Below, piece after piece: positions 21,201-25,646 of a stretch of 25,646 nt of DNA. Each line of letters opens with the position of its first letter. Within the stretch, counting starts at the first letter, position 1. The notes under the pieces were generated by a model. The model did not search any database, was not told where the DNA came from, and was given only the letters and a program-made list of their open reading frames with translations. The stretch lies in NCBI GenBank assembly GCA_021029095.1, contig JAJOHG010000364.1, positions 1 through 25,646 of the forward strand. Direction: 5' to 3'. Both the position numbers and the translations under genes were made by a program. The stretch comes from Phellopilus nigrolimitatus. Its lineage: Eukaryota; Basidiomycota; Agaricomycetes; Hymenochaetales; Hymenochaetaceae.

Positions 21201-22144
21201 GGAGACAGCGGCATGAGCAATCTGCAGTGCGTTCTCGAGTTGCCGGATACGATCGACGAGCTTGAGGTGTAGGTTTTTTTTGTCTGTGAACGCAGCTCTG
21301 CATAAACGATAAAACACGAAATGAGTTCGCCAAACTAAATACATCTGAGTCAACCCATACACAACTACTATCCGCCAATTGATTTCTTCTTTAGCCTTCG
21401 CCTAGTCGAAAACAAAGAAGTTCGACGTGATAATACACATCGCAGCTTTTGCTTTCGACCCGTGGAAGTCTCTGATGTAAACCGTATTCGCCGGCAATAG
21501 GTTGTGTATGAGTTGACTGTAAAATTATGAAACGTCCGATATTGAAAGGCGCATGACCCGCCCGCAACTTCTTCTCGGACAAGAAGGCTTAGTCGTGCTT
21601 AACCTGCCGACTGCATCTGTCGGAACCCATGAATCATGGCAATGTGCGTGGTGAAAGACTGGATCCACTCAGAAAAAAACGACGAGCAATTATCTGTCAT
21701 TGATTGGTCTGGATCATGTGAATTCCGCTTCGGCTCCGCCACCCCCCTCTCAATATCGGACGACGGTCTTCTGGATTTCAAGACGTACCGCGTTCCTTTG
21801 ACCAGCAGATATTTGAGTTGATGTGGAAGAAATTGAAATATGTGTGCTCACCGTTCGGACAAATACCAGGACATGTTCTTCGCACACAAGAGCTACAAGG
21901 GATCTACTCACGGCGCAATGAGCCGCATGATATCATGCACAGATACTCTGGATACCTGCACGTACTGTTCTATCACACTTCAGCTTCAACCTACATTAAG
22001 AAAGGGCTTGAGACGCGCTAGCTAGATGGAAGAAAAAGACGCGCATGCTCACCGGCGGCATTCAGCGCACGCTACTTCACCCCGCGCTCGCCTGAGCTCG
22101 AGCACCTCTCTGCTAGACTCGTGTGTGTTTCTTTGCGACGGCAT
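18227..22144 (-). CDS. Zn(II)2Cys6 transcription factor, fungal-specific regulator domain
   Basis: Twelve-exon model, 936 residues: 22144-22053, 21990-21966, 21903-21852, 21795-21789, 21297-21012, 20917-20279, 20225-20216, 20165-20074, 20017-19909, 19851-19618, 19554-19220, 19156-18227. The zinc cluster (Cys26, 29, 36, 42, 45, 54; core ACAECRRLKLKCDR, then CSSCVRR) emerges from exons 1-3. A coiled coil (LVDRIRQLENALQIAHA) follows, then the middle homology region of fungal regulators (ASIGLHRDPARWKL, FWELYTFD, DCEYPPD, WRWRHSYIREV, LPILLQLREKAD). The C-terminal 270 residues are Ser/Pro/Asp-rich, a likely activation region. The start has a good context (ACCATGC). Exons of 7 and 10 nt and a 491-nt intron (21788-21298) are odd; the 7-nt exon is the weakest part, as the family usually continues GTRYVL there. 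Target genes unknown. Confidence 0.85.
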
Positions 22145-23016
22145 GGTCCACTCAGTCCCAACAATGTCTGGGACTACTTCAGATGAGTTTGCGCTCCTAG
22201 CTATGTGCAGCTTGAGCGGCCGCAGGCCCGGGCAACATAGAATCGCGTCACCGAGCAAATGTTGTGTCAGATCGCTGACGTGTTTTGCTTCTTTTACGAA
22301 GTTGAGCCCTTTTTTCGTTACTTCAAACAAGTTTTACGCATATGTCTTTATCCAATACGGGCGGAATGAAAAAAAAGGATCGCACAATCACCGCAGAGCA
22401 AGACAATATTACTAAGGTAGAGTCGGTTCGAAACCCACAACTAGGTATCACGTGATGTCCTGATATGCCGAGAAAAGTGTCACAATGGCGATAGACTCGG
22501 GCACCAGGTCGTTTTAAAAAAAAGTATTCGGAGCAAACCTTGTACTGCAGCTGTGAGAATAAGGTGACCCATTTATTTTTTCTATTTTTGAGCTGGTGAT
22601 GTAGCGTAATGATGAACAGCGTTCAAACGGACATGAATTCTGGAAATTAGATGAGGAAGGAGCCAGTCGTGTCGACGCGTTGACGCAAAACACGTCGTAT
22701 CCTGAAATTGAACCACACTGTTCCCACTTATTTATCTATGCCAAAACGAAAGGGCAGACGTTCTAGCTAGGCTGGGAAACTTTAATGTCATACGAGCCGC
22801 TGAGTCGAATACAGAGCATCATCACATGATCGTCACAATGTGTTTGAACTACCTTACGTGCTGCCAGCTTATCACACGAATTACTCACCACTACTATCAC
22901 TGCACGATGTCTGCTGTCTCATGCCCGCAGTAAAGACATTTATGCCTTCATGTTCTCGAATCACCCTAGAATATAGATCAATCAGAGATCATCAAATTGT
23001 TAGATTTCAAGCGGAA
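22145..23016. other. Intergenic between Zn2Cys6 and WD40 genes
   Basis: 872 nt holding the Zn2Cys6 promoter and the 3' flank of the WD40 gene (both minus strand). It includes CACGTGAT near 22449, an E-box-like hexamer, and poly-A/T tracts. A tRNA B-box-like GGTTCGAAACC at 22425-22435 has no tRNA around it. Confidence 0.45.
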
Positions 23017-25086
23017 TTACCCATCGAAAAAATCAATTGTATTCTGCTCCTCGTCCGAACTATAGCCATTGTCGCCGTCCATGTTATGTCCGGTGAGCAA
23101 AGCTCGAATAAACCGTCGCGTCGATTGCGGTTCGTCTCCGGGAAGGGGCCGCACGTCTTCACTCGTCCTTTGAAACTGCATGTTCGGTGCCATTTCAGTC
23201 GGACTATGAATCTGAATATGCTTTTCGACACCAGATGTCGCGATCTCAGGGAAGTGCGGGTGTATTATGCTGCTGTTCACAATGGATCTGTGACCTGAAA
23301 CAAATTTAAGGTCGCAGAATGAGAAGACGAGGGGAAGGTTCCTTTTACAAAGGACTGACCTTGTAAGCGGAACGCCGGAGTAGATAGATCTATGGGGATA
23401 TATCTATCGGCGTTTACTTTGCCGTAAGTATAGCCTTTACAAAAGTAAAGAAACCCATGTGAATCTCAAGCACTCAACACAAAGAAATAGCGAGTACCTA
23501 TTGTTCGCGGGAGCTCATTGTTTAAGAAATCATCTGAATTAACAACACGCCTTTTCTCCGAGAGCTCTGAAAGGGGTGGAATTTTCCAAACATATCCACG
23601 AAAGTCGTCGGATCCCGTGGTATAAAAAGGATCATCGCCAAGTCCCGGTCCTCCGAATGACCCGTGCTTTTGGATGCAACGTTAGACGATCTGTATGAGA
23701 ATCGAAACGTCAAGGTAAAGATCTGACCTTGATGGTGCAACTGTTGCTATATGTGCGCTCGCCTTCCGGGACAGGCGTACCATCCGGTAGGTTTCTGCCA
23801 GTGCATACTGCTAAGGGATATGGATCGGCTGTCGAATAAATTGTCGGAAAAAAGTGCTGGTAATGCGTGTGTAGTCAGCAAAGCGAGATTTGAACGCCGC
23901 GAATCGAGACTAACCAGAAAGGTGACAGCTAATTTATTTCCTTGTTTCACGAGTTGGAGTCAGTTTCAACGCTTTCTCTATATCAAAGCAGGACTTACCA
24001 TCTCTATCTACTGCAATACTCGAGGCTTCTGGCTGCACATTTGTCGTAGACCGTCTTGTGATTGACGTTACATACTGCAGAATGGACCTCAATGTCGGCG
24101 AAATCAAAATTTATTCAGTGAAGGCCATGCCTTGAGCACAGTTCCGGCTCCATCAGGAGCTTCTCGGCTTTCCGAATCAAACGACATGCGCATATCACGT
24201 AGACATACGTTCCCTCGGATGTCGGATGTGAAAAATAGTTTATCGGACTGCGGGTGATATTTTACACCTGTAAATTCGCACATGTTGTTGAGTGTTCCAG
24301 CCGGCCGCGTTGAGCTACAAGGTGTCCTGGAGTCATGGAGAGCAACCATCCCATCTTCTCTAGAACGGGTAAAATACGACTGCTTGTGAAAACTTGTTCG
24401 CCTTGGAACACTTTAACTTACCTACCCGGCGCTTAGAAAAATATCGTCATTTTCGGGATGACAAGAAAGGCCGCGAATGCTGTCCTAGTAAAATGGCCAA
24501 AGTGTTTATATTTGCGATGTTGGAAAGTAATTAGCCAAACCTTATGAGACGTGAAAGTCTGATAAGGCGAAGCGTTAGCTCCTGAACCGGCCGATAAGTC
24601 GAACTTCATGATCTTCTCGTCAGTAGCTCCGCTAAGTGAAATCATGTTAAATCAGGTTAGACGAAAAAGGATAAGCGAAACAAACGAGTATATGAACTGA
24701 GTTCGCGCAGAGAAGTCAAGACAGAATATATTTGCCTGCGGGAGGAAGAGTTCAATAGGGCCCAAGACCATAAACACAGATCCGGGAAGATGCCTTACTG
24801 TGTGACCGACAGATATTGAGGAGGGATCATCAACCGTCTCCTGATGAAAGTCCCAGAGAAGAATGCGCATGTCTACCACATTTTAACGTTGTTTGCATGG
24901 ATTTGTCAAACTCATGGCCTTACCGTCCCAGCACTTGCAAGCCATCTGCCGTCACCGTGCGAGAATGCTATAGCGTTCACACACGACTTATGTGCAGTCA
25001 GTTTTCTGAATAGCGAGATCAGTCGGTTCAAATTAGAAACAACGAAGATGAAGAGAAGGAAAGCCACTTGCTTCGAGTACGGAAAC
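23017..25086 (-). CDS. DCAF5-like WD40-repeat protein, one frame break
   Basis: Exons: 25086-25068 (weak), 25005-24924, 24872-24799, 24735-24686, 24631-24541, 24484-24426, 24359-24131, 24074-23999, 23940-23915, 23856-23728, 23666-23498, 23434-23360, 23294-23017. Conserved order matches DCAF5, a WD40 substrate receptor of CUL4-DDB1 ubiquitin ligases: AHKSCVNAIAFS, MRILLWDFHQE, NIFCLDFSARTQFIYSGATD, HKDSIRGLSCHPENDDIFLS, YSNSCTIK, YTTGSDDFRGYVWKIP, GHRSIVNSSIIHPHFPEI and TSGVEKHIQIHSP. The C-terminus is acidic (SSDEEQNTIDFFDG). Exon 25005-24924 ends in the wrong phase: ASAG would run into DDM if the GGG at 24927-24929 had one more G. The intron at 24130-24075 starts GC rather than GT. True N-terminus not found. 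Either a functional gene with a base-call error or an early pseudogene. Confidence 0.8.
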
Positions 25087-25646
25087 CTAGATTCAAAGAT
25101 CGAGGCATTAACACGAGCTACGGGAATTTGAGGCCGCATTTGTCTGCGGTGATGGATCATAGCGGTAAGTCCAGATTCTTCCGGCTGGTTCAGAGATGGC
25201 TGTTAAGTGCATGATCAATGCAGTGGCGTCAAGCCAGTACGTCACGCACAGCGGAAACAGCTCGGCGGTTTCCGCGAGAGGTGCTTGCTCGCCAAAGCTG
25301 ATTTAACATTGTTTTAGCCTGCTAGATGTATATACTCAAATCCTGCGTGAAATTTATACATCTATTGACAGGAAAGTCGAAATGCATTACTTGCTCTTCG
25401 AATTTTGTGTTTATTCCGTCATGGTGGCAGTGGACGTCGATCAACCTTCTGCGTGCAGTGCGCAGTCTATTTTGATCGGTATGTATTAATCAATAGGAAC
25501 GCCGAAGTATACTTAAGATACCGACGGATTCGATGACAATGTTACGGAGTATGTGACCGCTCCGCCTGCACGCCGCTTCTCTGCTAAATGCAATTACCTA
25601 GGACCATCAGCAGAACTATTTTCAGCTTAGCCGAATGCATTAGAGT
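25087..25646. other. Upstream flank of WD40 gene, hairpin inside
   Basis: No supported gene apart from possible missing N-terminal exons of the WD40 protein. A perfect 8-bp inverted repeat, GCGGAAAC (25251-25258) and GTTTCCGC (25268-25275), has a 9-nt loop. Confidence 0.45.

Noticed and set aside
22425..22435. GGTTCGAAACC, a perfect pol III B box as in tRNA T arms
   Set aside because: No acceptor stem, A box or anticodon arm can be folded around it, so no tRNA or clear SINE is supported.
23383..23409. Imperfect palindrome around GGGGAT with GATAGAT and ATCTATC arms
   Set aside because: It falls within a coding exon of the WD40 gene (RYIPIDLST), so codon content explains it.
1..25646. Biosynthetic cluster, mobile element or CRISPR-like array
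   Set aside because: No transposase, reverse transcriptase, polyketide or peptide synthetase, terpene synthase, or regularly spaced repeat was found on either strand.

Overview
The window looks like nuclear DNA of a filamentous basidiomycete, most likely an agaricomycete. The evidence is many 49-95 nt GT-AG introns, frequent tiny exons, an F-box protein of the agaricomycete type, a MYND-finger protein, a Zn2Cys6 factor with the fungal-specific regulator domain, Ser/Thr-rich single-pass membrane proteins and a fungal Urc1. Gene models were built by hand: I joined reading frames across GT/AG (once GC/AG) sites so that phases match and conserved family motifs become continuous.

Layout: initiator tRNA-Met (142-215, +); broken MPDU1/PQ-loop gene (about 535-1457, +); F-box protein (1959-3853, +); DUF5745 (CEP95-like) protein (4200-5235, -); FAD-linked oxidase with its middle deleted (5673-6710, +); URC1 (6874-8959, -); a gene-poor 2.2 kb stretch with GATA-type sites and one possible unrecognised gene piece; two convergent Ser/Thr-rich single-pass membrane proteins (11231-13673, + and 14354-15964, -); MYND zinc-finger protein (16617-18026, +); Zn2Cys6 transcription factor (18227-22144, -); DCAF5-like WD40 protein (23017-about 25086, -). 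From the F-box gene to the Zn2Cys6 gene the coding strand alternates strictly, giving convergent and divergent pairs with short spacers.

Most genes are unrelated housekeeping or regulatory genes and do not form an evident pathway or biosynthetic cluster. Urc1 acts in uracil catabolism; the HGATAR cluster upstream of it fits nitrogen control. Three genes are damaged: the MPDU1 homologue (two or three single-base frame breaks), the FAD oxidase (a deletion of most of the substrate domain that also shifts frame) and the WD40 gene (one missing base in a G run). The long, intact multi-exon models in between (Urc1, 1602 coding nt; Zn2Cys6, 2811 nt) argue against generally poor sequence, though local errors remain possible.

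I found no mobile element, CRISPR array or convincing novel multi-gene system. The items most worth following are the paired signal-less membrane proteins, the GATA cluster at URC1, the unusual exon structure of the Zn2Cys6 gene, and the decayed genes.
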